DNA of 64,000 nt. Origin: Candidatus Dojkabacteria bacterium. GTDB lineage: Bacteria; Patescibacteria; Dojkabacteria; SC72; JAFGCJ01. The DNA is taken from contig JAFGCJ010000002.1 in NCBI GenBank assembly GCA_016932785.1, positions 248,001 to 312,000 of the forward strand. Direction: 5' to 3'. The position numbers were made by a program, and so were the translations under genes. Shown here piece by piece: positions 33,037 to 39,966 of the stretch; positions within the stretch are counted from its first letter, which is position 1, and each line of letters opens with the position of its first letter. The notes under the pieces are model-generated. The model did no database searches, had not been told where the DNA came from, and was given only the letters and a program-made list of their open reading frames with translations.

Positions 33037-33709
33037 CTTGACCTCCTTCCCCACCACTGCAAAACTTCTCTAGGGTAAGGGGTATTCCCTCACCCGAGAT
33101 CTCTCCGTCGAGAGATCGCTGATGGATAGCCTCGAAGTGCTCGCAAGTAACCGTCTCCCCAGGAATCCAGCGAACCGGTTTACACATGATCAACCAGCTC
33201 CTCGCATATTCCGCTCCCAGAAGACATTGTTCGTCTTCCTTTAGATACAGACTAGCGAGTCCGTCCTTTACGACGGTTTCTTCGCTAGCCGGAAGGCCTT
33301 CAGGAGAGAACACGTACGCATACATATTCCCTGTGACTTCCTTTTTCCAAATAACTGCTCGTTTCTTAGGTCCAACAGTGCCTATCCAGACCTTAATGAG
33401 TACGACTTCGTCGAAGTCGTACCCAAATACGGCCATGCCGCCGGAATGGTCGTAATACTCAAAACAACCGGTCCAACGCACCTGTTGACCGGTCTGAGGA
33501 TTTACAACTTTTCTCGGAAGATTCTTGGCCTCTTCCGGGAGATTTTCAAACCCACATTCTTCAAACTCACCAGTCTGCTGAATTTCCTCAACCTCGGCAT
33601 TTGCCTCGCCGAGAGTCATGTATTGTTGCTTGTTCAATTGATCAGCAACAATAACCAAAACCACCAATAAAACGACTATAAGAATAGCCAAAAGAAATTC
33701 GTTCCTCAT
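33029..33709 (-). CDS. membrane-anchored hypothetical protein of module M2
   Basis: 226 aa. The N-terminal membrane segment (FLLAILIVVLLVVLVIVADQL, about 4-24) is followed by an outside domain with Cys pairs (EECGFENLP, WTGCFEYYD, EQCLLGAEY, IMCKPV, TVTCEHF, KFCSGGEG) that could form disulphides. No family recognised. The SD AAAAAGGAGG is strong and well spaced from the ATG, unlike most genes in the window. The promoter lies at 33837-33866. It is coupled by overlap to the zinc-finger gene. Confidence 0.75.
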   Translation of the reverse strand: MRNEFLLAILIVVLLVVLVIVADQLNKQQYMTLGEANAEVEEIQQTGEFEECGFENLPEEAKNLPRKVVNPQTGQQVRWTGCFEYYDHSGGMAVFGYDFDEVVLIKVWIGTVGPKKRAVIWKKEVTGNMYAYVFSPEGLPASEETVVKDGLASLYLKEDEQCLLGAEYARSWLIMCKPVRWIPGETVTCEHFEAIHQRSLDGEISGEGIPLTLEKFCSGGEGGQDG

Positions 33710-33734
33710 CGTCGGCCTCCTTTTTCGTTTTTAT

Positions 33735-33803
33735 GTTGAACCAGAACAAAACCCACAAAAACATGCTGGCTTTATTCTGGTTCAACTTCCGTGTCATTCG
33801 GTT
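33735..33803. repeat. right-end inverted repeat and leader hairpin of module M2
   Basis: GTTGAACCAGAA (33735-33746) pairs perfectly with TTCTGGTTCAAC (33775-33786) across a 28-nt loop, in the leader of the 33029-33709 gene. Directly beside it CCGTGTCATTCGGTT (33789-33803) is the exact inverse of AACCGAATGACACGG at 32756-32770. The SD (33716-33725) lies just 3' of the hairpin in the mRNA. Confidence 0.7.
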
Positions 33804-33836
33804 TTTAAAGATCGTCTGTTTTACCAGACCTATAGT

Positions 33837-33866
33837 ATTGTACCATTTGTTGACCTATGTCATCAA
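33837..33866 (-). promoter_or_regulatory. promoter of module M2
   Basis: On the minus strand TTGATG and TACAAT are 18 nt apart, followed by ACTATAGG. The -10 region TACAATACTATAGG is almost the same as that at 11028. The transcript start would be near 33830, giving a leader of about 120 nt. Confidence 0.55.
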
Positions 33867-33929
33867 CACAACCACGGAAACCCAGATGCACAATAAGGAT
33901 AAATAAACCGCGAAAATATTAGATTTGCT

Positions 33930-34946
33930 TCAATTCCGACTCCCATCAAAATCCATATATCTGCTCACCCACTCTTTAAAAGTCCATTCTTTATTCCACC
34001 ACACCCTGTCTGTCCGCTGGACCCATTCCCAAATAATGGTTCTATCGTGCAACATAAAAACTTTCCACCTCTCTTCAAATTCCTCCTGTTTTCCTTGAGC
34101 CTCAAGATAAGCATTCACAAATGCATATGCCAAATCAACATTTTCCGTATCAAAATATACGCTAAACATTCGCGACAAATCGGCCTCCCCGTTTCCAAAA
34201 CTTGATTCCATAAGATCAAACAAACCCGTTACCTCCCAGGAATCATCAACCTTATCAACAACCATATTTCCAGGTTTGTAATCCTGCATAACAAAGGCAA
34301 CCTCAAATGGCATTTTCATAGAGGGCCTCGCTTTATCCAGGATATCTTGAGCCCACTCAACTTCAGAATCGGGTGTCATCTTATTATATCCACGTGATTT
34401 TTCTAGGCGATCCATAATTTCTCCTTCGTACCATGTGACATAATCAGGTTTGAATGGAATAACGTTGCTCGTCTCAATATCGTATTTACCGGGAAAATCC
34501 CATGTAAGTTTTTGAGCTTCGGCAAGCATCCGCCCCTGTGCTTTTGCTATCTCGAGTCTATCCTCCTTTGAAAAATCGGCATCATCTATACTGTCAGACA
34601 AGTGATGACCGGACATTCTAGGCATGATGACATAAGACCAGCCAAATATAGACTCATCTTCATCAAGAAGATACGGCCAAGGGACCGGAACCTTCGTTTG
34701 TTCGTGAAGAAGATCGGCAAAAAATTTTTCAGTTTTGAATTGCCAAGGATAATGCGGAACACCACGAAGTACATATTCCCCCTTGCTACTTGTCAAAAAC
34801 ATATTCTGTCCAAACAGCCCTGCTTCAGTCTCAGCAGTATCTCTCAATTTGCCAAGATCAAACTTATCAAGCGCTTTTTGAAGCTGGGAATCCGATATTT
34901 CTCCGAGTCTGTCTGAGTATTTTTTAGATTTATTGGTCTTATTCAT
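33930..34946 (-). CDS. APH-family phosphotransferase-like protein
   Basis: 338-aa aminoglycoside phosphotransferase/choline-kinase fold. Motifs in order: VLRGVPHYPWQFKTE (ATP-binding Lys region), SYVIMPRMSGHHL (hinge), VMQDYKPGNMVVD (catalytic loop, usual HxDxxxxN; the His is Gln but Asp and Asn are kept) and TGLFDLMESSFGNGEADLSRMF (metal-binding DFE region, here FDLMESS). The substrate is unknown and resistance is not implied. It has no close neighbours on its strand. Confidence 0.82.
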   Translation of the reverse strand: MNKTNKSKKYSDRLGEISDSQLQKALDKFDLGKLRDTAETEAGLFGQNMFLTSSKGEYVLRGVPHYPWQFKTEKFFADLLHEQTKVPVPWPYLLDEDESIFGWSYVIMPRMSGHHLSDSIDDADFSKEDRLEIAKAQGRMLAEAQKLTWDFPGKYDIETSNVIPFKPDYVTWYEGEIMDRLEKSRGYNKMTPDSEVEWAQDILDKARPSMKMPFEVAFVMQDYKPGNMVVDKVDDSWEVTGLFDLMESSFGNGEADLSRMFSVYFDTENVDLAYAFVNAYLEAQGKQEEFEERWKVFMLHDRTIIWEWVQRTDRVWWNKEWTFKEWVSRYMDFDGSRN

Positions 34947-35053
34947 AGCTATATAACAACGTTAATGCCAGATTATTTCATAAAGATAAGGAATTGTACA
35001 CCAAAACAACGTTTTTGACCCCTCTTGCTGCCAAAACGCCAGCCATCCCATAG

Positions 35054-35082
35054 TGTACACTGAGCCCCAAGAATGCTATAAT
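35054..35082 (+). promoter_or_regulatory. promoter with extended -10
   Basis: TGTACA and TATAAT are 17 nt apart, with TGC before the -10 (extended -10). The TATAAT sits in a palindrome TGCTATAATAGCA, and GTACAC/GTGTAC inverted copies flank a 45-nt stretch upstream. It is suited to transcribe the gene at 35121. Confidence 0.5.
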
Positions 35083-35120
35083 AGCAGACCTTTTCAATTA
35101 TTTCATAGATACAAATCAAA

Positions 35121-36641
35121 GTGGCAGAATATGTAATCGCACAACAGATAGATATTCGACCTGAAGCCCCTGTCTTTGTTATTGCAACAGAAACTCAACC
35201 CCTAGAAAGGCCAACTCTTCAAGAAAATCTCGAACAACTTCCCGAGACAGTACGGATAGAATTTTTCAGACAATTAAGAGAACTTGAAATTGGTCCTCAA
35301 TGTCATGGTAATTGTCCATTTTGTTGCTGTGAAGACACCCCATATCCTGCAAGTTCACCCATTGCAGCCGAATATCTTCGCTTCCATGAAATAGATACAG
35401 CAATAAGAGAATTGGCCACTATAGATCATGAAACGGGAATATATCTTCCAAGCTTCTTTCTTGGAAGTGATGTACTGGAGTGGAAAGACCGCCAGTTAAC
35501 ATATCTCGACATACTAAAACTAATACACGATATATACGGACCTGAAGCACTGGCTTATAAATACATATCGACAAGAGTCCCCGAAGGAACGGAATATCTT
35601 GTGGGAGATATTCTTAGGCTGTGTGACGGTCTTCTTAGTTCTCTACGCAACAAAGGGTATGATTATCCCGCATTTAAATTTGCTATCTCACTCACAAACC
35701 ACAATGCTGTAAGAATAGCAGGAATAGTTGATTCCCTGCTTTCTGAAGGCATCATCGGCCGAGATGGAATAACTCCTTCAGGATCCACAGCATTGATACT
35801 GAGAAATAGAAGACTTGCCACAAAATCTGACGATGGACTTTCCTCTGTCGCGCCTGAAATAATCGGTGTTATGGGAGGCCTGCTTGAACCACTAGACGAG
35901 CCTCTGATAGGAGGTTCCACGGAAATTCTTAGATTCCCCAATGCCACATTGAGCCTTGATCAGTTTGATCAAGAAGGGAGACTGGCAGGTCGAAGAATAC
36001 GAAAAGTTAAGGACGATCGATTCTTCAAACTTACCGGTATTGCCGGAATAGCTGGATCACCTGTAGTAGGATCTGCCGTACTTCACGACGCCACAATCTG
36101 CAATATTATCGAAATGAGCCCTCTGACAAGACAAAGACGCCACGGAGTAAGAACCTACCCTATAAGATTTACAACACCAGACGGAAGTATTTTCTACAGA
36201 GTACTGCGACGTAGCTCATTAGGTAACGGCTTAATTCCCCAGGTAACAGTTAGTATCTTCGATGAATCAGGTTCATTGATCACTTACGGTCCATCAGGTC
36301 CATTTCTAAAGTTTATCCCCGAAGAAAATATACTCATGAAGCTATATCAAATCTATGTGAAATCATTTGCCAAGAAAACTGATGGAATCAGACACCCATC
36401 CCGTCATGAACTCGACTTTATACATAGTGCAATAGCAGAAATCCAGAACCCACACAGACCTATGCTAGCGGACTTTTACCCTACCCCCAAACGTAAAATG
36501 CTAAGACTCATGTCAAGAATTCTAAGTGAGGCGATATATCCCTTAGATCCAGACCATACCTCACCTCCTTTGTTAACATCGACAGAACAACGCAACCGTA
36601 TAGAACTTGAATCCATAGTTACGTCACTTTCAAAGCCCTAG
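35121..36641 (+). CDS. divergent radical-SAM-like protein
   Basis: 506 aa starting at GTG. The motif CHGNCPFC (about 60-67) has the CxxxCxxC spacing that holds a radical-SAM 4Fe-4S cluster. It is followed by an alpha/beta barrel-like stretch: IYLPSFFLGSDVLEW, LTYLDILKLIHDIYG, YDYPAFKFAISLTNHNAVRIAG. Extra Cys flank the motif (CCCED). The C-terminal half (300-506) is unrecognised and Ile/Gly-rich. The gene is transcribed from its own promoter and is followed by an alpha/beta hydrolase 54 nt later. Confidence 0.6.
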   Translation: MAEYVIAQQIDIRPEAPVFVIATETQPLERPTLQENLEQLPETVRIEFFRQLRELEIGPQCHGNCPFCCCEDTPYPASSPIAAEYLRFHEIDTAIRELATIDHETGIYLPSFFLGSDVLEWKDRQLTYLDILKLIHDIYGPEALAYKYISTRVPEGTEYLVGDILRLCDGLLSSLRNKGYDYPAFKFAISLTNHNAVRIAGIVDSLLSEGIIGRDGITPSGSTALILRNRRLATKSDDGLSSVAPEIIGVMGGLLEPLDEPLIGGSTEILRFPNATLSLDQFDQEGRLAGRRIRKVKDDRFFKLTGIAGIAGSPVVGSAVLHDATICNIIEMSPLTRQRRHGVRTYPIRFTTPDGSIFYRVLRRSSLGNGLIPQVTVSIFDESGSLITYGPSGPFLKFIPEENILMKLYQIYVKSFAKKTDGIRHPSRHELDFIHSAIAEIQNPHRPMLADFYPTPKRKMLRLMSRILSEAIYPLDPDHTSPPLLTSTEQRNRIELESIVTSLSKP

Positions 36642-36695
36642 TAAAACACCAGATTCATCAACACTATTTTCAACATTCACAGAAACAATGCTACA

Positions 36696-37478
36696 ATGAT
36701 TGTGCCTAATGGCATCAACCTAAAAATGACACACGAAACACGTCCCAGAACAGTTAAGATAAATGGTCGCCGCTACACCTACCTAACCCTTGGGGAGCAA
36801 CAACCACTCATTTTTATTCCCGGATGGTGCGATCAATCAGACGACTATCTTGGACTGATCAAAGAACTATCCAAGAACTTCAAAGTTTATGTCCCTGATC
36901 TCCCCAATTTTGGAAAATCCAGAACAAAGGAAAAATTTTGTTTTGATACATATTCGAAATTTCTTACCGGCTTCATTGAAACGCTCAAAATCAAAAACCC
37001 TACCATTGTAGGTTTTTCATTCGGTGGGATAATCGCTGTTGATCTTGCCTATAAAACAGATCTGAAATCAGTATTCTTAATAAACTCACTGGGGGCACCT
37101 GATATGAAACCGAAGCTATTTCTTTTTATTTCTATTCTAGCAAATACTATCCTTGAAATCGGGTCTTCACCAGTACATATGACAAAGATACTCTACCACT
37201 GGTTCAGAAACTTCCTTTCAAACGTATGGAGGAGAGATTTCCGGAGCTTCCAGAATCAAATTCTATACACAGGCCATCCATCCATTTCCAAAGTTGATGA
37301 GAAGATTACAGTTATCTGGTCTATCAATGATGTAATCTTCAAACCCGAATATCCCTTCATTTTAAAAAATTCATTTCAAAATGCCAGGCTAATTCGCCTG
37401 CCCGGAGGTCACTTTGACTGCACCCTAAATCCCAAAAAATACGCAAAAATAATTACCAAAAACGGGTCTGAAAACTGA
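36696..37478 (+). CDS. alpha/beta hydrolase
   Basis: 260 aa of the alpha/beta-hydrolase fold. Oxyanion-hole segment LIFIPGWCDQSDDY, nucleophile elbow VGFSFGGIIAVDLAY (Ser near 107), acid in WSINDVIFKPEY and His in LPGGHFDCT. An alternative start is ATG at 36726 (MTHETRPRT), because a TACAAT -10-like box overlaps the first ATG and would give a nearly leaderless message. The substrate is unknown. A second hydrolase of the same type is encoded at 43915. Confidence 0.87.
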   Translation: MIVPNGINLKMTHETRPRTVKINGRRYTYLTLGEQQPLIFIPGWCDQSDDYLGLIKELSKNFKVYVPDLPNFGKSRTKEKFCFDTYSKFLTGFIETLKIKNPTIVGFSFGGIIAVDLAYKTDLKSVFLINSLGAPDMKPKLFLFISILANTILEIGSSPVHMTKILYHWFRNFLSNVWRRDFRSFQNQILYTGHPSISKVDEKITVIWSINDVIFKPEYPFILKNSFQNARLIRLPGGHFDCTLNPKKYAKIITKNGSEN

Positions 37479-37568
37479 CACCTTTCGAGAAACTCATTTC
37501 CAATTTGTCAGCTAAAATAAAAATCTGTATTATGAAACTAAACCCCTTAACTTTTTATCTCCAAATAA

Positions 37569-37814
37569 ATGGCGGATGATAATAATTCATCAAGATCGCA
37601 AGCACAGAAAAAAGCGCTTAGATCTTTTCTTTTACATCTTATAATTTTTGTCGTGGTAAATCTCATTATCATGATAATTCCGGTATTTTATGACGGAAAT
37701 TTCGACTTTACGTTCGAGGATAGAGGGCCAATGCTTTATGGATCGATTGGCTGGGGACTAGGATTGGCAATTCATGGAACGGTAGTCCTGGTTGACAGAT
37801 TGATGAACAAGTAA
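37569..37814 (+). CDS. 2TM-domain membrane protein
   Basis: 81 aa. The pattern of the 2TM domain (PF13239-like) is clear: a charged start (RSQAQKKALRSF), helix 1 LLHLIIFVVVNLIIMIIPVF, a short acidic loop, and helix 2 PMLYGSIGWGLGLAIHGTVVLVDRL. In other bacteria the domain is often fused to signalling modules; here it stands alone. Function unknown. Confidence 0.75.
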   Translation: MADDNNSSRSQAQKKALRSFLLHLIIFVVVNLIIMIIPVFYDGNFDFTFEDRGPMLYGSIGWGLGLAIHGTVVLVDRLMNK

Positions 37815-37847
37815 CGTTCGAACTGTAGATTTTTTAAGTTCACACTG

Positions 37848-37924
37848 AAAAACGCCACCGAAAGGACGGGCATATCCGTGGAGCGGATATGAATACCATA
37901 TTAGGGGGATGGTATTGCGTTTTT
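37848..37924. repeat. nested hairpin structure at the left end of module M3
   Basis: Outer stem AAAAACGC (37848-37855) with GCGTTTTT (37917-37924). Inside it are two perfect 8-bp hairpins, CATATCCG/CGGATATG (37871-37891) and AATACCAT/ATGGTATT (37892-37916), plus ACCGAAAGGACGGG (37857-37870), a near-exact inverse (13 of 14) of CCCTTCCTTTCGGT at 38862-38875. The loop of the second hairpin carries AGGGGG, so the mRNA loop is complementary to the GGGGGA ribosome-binding site of the M3 gene. In the mRNA sense GCGTTTTT at the end resembles a terminator T-run. Confidence 0.65.
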
Positions 37925-37948
37925 ATGTCGGAGAGACAGCTTTCAGCT

Positions 37949-38833
37949 TCATTGATTCTGCAGAGCTGGATACTGCTCCCTCACTGTTTCTTGCCAGATT
38001 CCATAGGAATCGTGTTCCTTGAATCCTATGGGAATCCCGTACTCATCTACTTCAGCCTCTTGAGCAAACTCTCCGAAGAGCTGAGTCCACTCTTTTTGCA
38101 CAGAGACCCACATAGCATCCTGTTCTGGTTCTCCGTAACCTTTGAAATACCAGAACATCTGAATCCACTGGGCCTCTGCTTCCATCTCTGGAAGTTTTTT
38201 CTTGAGAGTGGAGATCGCACGATCACCAAACTCTTGAGATCCAATGCCTCCGACCTCCTGCTCCAGATCTGAATAGATCTGAGAAATTTGCCGTAGATGG
38301 ATGTACTCCTGGGTCAAACACGACCAGGAGTTTGGGCTCTCCAAGAGAGCCGGATAGACATTCAAATCGAAGCGGAGAACTTTATAGCTCCCCACAATAA
38401 CAATCTCTATGGGGTCGATCTCTACTTGAACTGCTCTCTTAGGCACAGGCTGATATACAACTGTCATCATCTGTGCTTTCCAGAATCCTTCATCGCCAAG
38501 GCTCATGACGCTTTGATGATCCTGATCACGAGCCTGTTGAAGAAATTCCTCTGAGGCCAATGAAGCCAAGCGTGGGATATCTTCCCTCTTGGCCGTCTTT
38601 TCGAGGAGCTCTAAGAATTGCTCCTTCATTTCGCCCACAGGAACAGATGACGCAACTACCTCCTCAGATGGTACAGAAGTGTCCGTCGGGCTAAAGACAA
38701 CAGTCGGCTCGATTGTCACAGTCTCGGGTCTCGATGACCCGGCTGTAACAAACCCAGCCGCGACTAGCAAGATAACAACCACGAGTATTCCCAAAACGCG
38801 CAAGTTTCTTTTCTTCCTTGTCTTCTTTGACAT
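37949..38833 (-). CDS. membrane-anchored hypothetical protein of module M3
   Basis: 294 aa from ATG at 38833, chosen because GGGGGA lies 9 nt upstream (the earlier ATG at 38842 directly abuts it). A membrane segment (VLGILVVVILLVAAGFV) is followed by a Thr/Pro/Val-rich linker and an outside domain of 230 residues (QFLELLEKTAKREDIPRLASLASEEFLQQ...). No family recognised. The codon use is more GC-rich than its neighbours, like module M2 and the gene at 11466. Confidence 0.75.
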   Translation of the reverse strand: MSKKTRKKRNLRVLGILVVVILLVAAGFVTAGSSRPETVTIEPTVVFSPTDTSVPSEEVVASSVPVGEMKEQFLELLEKTAKREDIPRLASLASEEFLQQARDQDHQSVMSLGDEGFWKAQMMTVVYQPVPKRAVQVEIDPIEIVIVGSYKVLRFDLNVYPALLESPNSWSCLTQEYIHLRQISQIYSDLEQEVGGIGSQEFGDRAISTLKKKLPEMEAEAQWIQMFWYFKGYGEPEQDAMWVSVQKEWTQLFGEFAQEAEVDEYGIPIGFKEHDSYGIWQETVREQYPALQNQ

Positions 38834-38861
38834 TTTTATCATTCCCCCAACACAATTTTTT

Positions 38862-38875
38862 CCCTTCCTTTCGGT
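38862..38875. repeat. right-end inverted repeat of module M3
   Basis: CCCTTCCTTTCGGT is the inverse, with one mismatch, of the left-end sequence at 37857-37870. On the minus strand it lies in the leader as TTAAAAAACCGAAAGGAAGGG, close to the M2 leader TTTAAAAACCGAATGACACGG. Confidence 0.6.
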
Positions 38876-38918
38876 TTTTTAATGAACTTGAGGCCCATAG
38901 AGGGCACTCTTCAGTCAT

Positions 38919-38948
38919 ATTATAGCCCACAGTCCACAATGAAGTAAA
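38919..38948 (-). promoter_or_regulatory. promoter of module M3
   Basis: TTTACT and TATAAT are 18 nt apart on the minus strand, with GC before the -10. The transcript would start near 38912, giving a leader of about 80 nt that includes the right-end inverted repeat. Confidence 0.5.
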
Positions 38949-39106
38949 ACCCATTAACAAAAGGAAAATCGTCAAGAACAGACATCAAAATTTTCTACAA
39001 ATTCTGTTTTCATGATCTCACACCACATCAGTTAGATCACTTTTCCTATAACAATTCGTATGCAATAATGTATAAGACCTCGAATATATTTTAATATCAA
39101 ATCATC

Positions 39107-39595
39107 ATGCCTAAATCCAAAAAGAAATCCTCCTCAAAAACAGAAGACAAAATTGAAAAGAAAATTTCAGAGGCAATAACCCGGAATGCTCCCAAAATTC
39201 TAGACGCGCTAATACCCACGATTCTTTTTCCCATCGTATACCTGCTTTTAAATAAATACTACAGAGACATAAAACTATTTAACGAGAACTTCAGAGATAT
39301 TCTTCCCCTTATTAATTTCTCCTTCCTCGCGGGTTTCGTGTTAAGCTTCACTCGACTATTTTTCTGGAATGATAAGTACAAAAGGATAACAACTATCGCA
39401 AGTAATCTTATTTTCCTTTACGTCAATTATCATGTCTGGAATATTTTTCCCTTTGATACCTCAGTAATAGGCAATCCCAAAACATGGGACACGGTGTTCA
39501 GGGTTTTAATGGTAATTGTTACCGTAGCATCAATTTTCGGTACTTTTGCAGAACTCGTAAGGCTTATGACCCCGAAGGAAGAAGAAAAGAAATAG
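39107..39595 (+). CDS. polytopic membrane protein (162 aa)
   Basis: About four membrane segments after a Lys/Ser-rich cytoplasmic start: ILDALIPTILFPIVYLLLN, INFSFLAGFVLSFTRLFFW, ITTIASNLIFLYVNYHVWNIFPF and VFRVLMVIVTVASIFGTFAELV. No charged pore or catalytic motif is seen. Unrecognised. The following 371-nt gap (39596-39966) has only a weak minus-strand ORF, and its far end carries the promoter region of the exporter operon. Confidence 0.7.
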   Translation: MPKSKKKSSSKTEDKIEKKISEAITRNAPKILDALIPTILFPIVYLLLNKYYRDIKLFNENFRDILPLINFSFLAGFVLSFTRLFFWNDKYKRITTIASNLIFLYVNYHVWNIFPFDTSVIGNPKTWDTVFRVLMVIVTVASIFGTFAELVRLMTPKEEEKK

Positions 39596-39629
39596 AGGAG
39601 AATAGTACTTACGCAATTTTTTACTCTCC

Positions 39630-39848
39630 TTAGCCGACAAGCAAGTATCTACACACAAGTGAAAATAAAGCATTAGTGACCATTATTAATACTCCAAGGG
39701 CCAAGGGTATTTTATAAATATCTCCTTTCATATTTCTGCTGTATAAATTTATCATCGGAATTGAACGATTACTCATATAGATACGTGAACCGACCCCAAA
39801 AGCAACCAACTCCTCAGTACATACGCCCTCGAACACACCAAAAGTCAC
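39630..39848 (-). CDS. possible small membrane protein (72 aa)
   Basis: A weak candidate: a hydrophobic C-terminal half (IPLALGVLIMVTNALFSLVCRYLLVG) after a polar start (SNRSIPMINLYSRNMKGDIYK). There is no ribosome-binding site or promoter of note and no neighbour on the same strand. It could equally be a chance ORF in a 371-nt gap that otherwise has no visible gene. Confidence 0.25.
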   Translation of the reverse strand: MTFGVFEGVCTEELVAFGVGSRIYMSNRSIPMINLYSRNMKGDIYKIPLALGVLIMVTNALFSLVCRYLLVG

Positions 39849-39966
39849 CTACTCGTCAAACTCCTGACATTTACGCTCAACCATTATTGTGGTAACATGC
39901 CCAGGGTCATTTTCGGACAAGAATAATGACTTTACACGAAAAACTTGAATTTTTTACTACACAAAC

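Noticed and set aside
33930..34946. Antibiotic resistance gene
   Set aside because: The APH-like fold alone does not show resistance. The catalytic His is replaced and nothing around it suggests a resistance island.
34981..35060. Another copy of the C-rich repeat (CCAAAACAACG...CCAGCCATCCC)
   Set aside because: Only scattered C-runs match; the TCCCACC core is absent.
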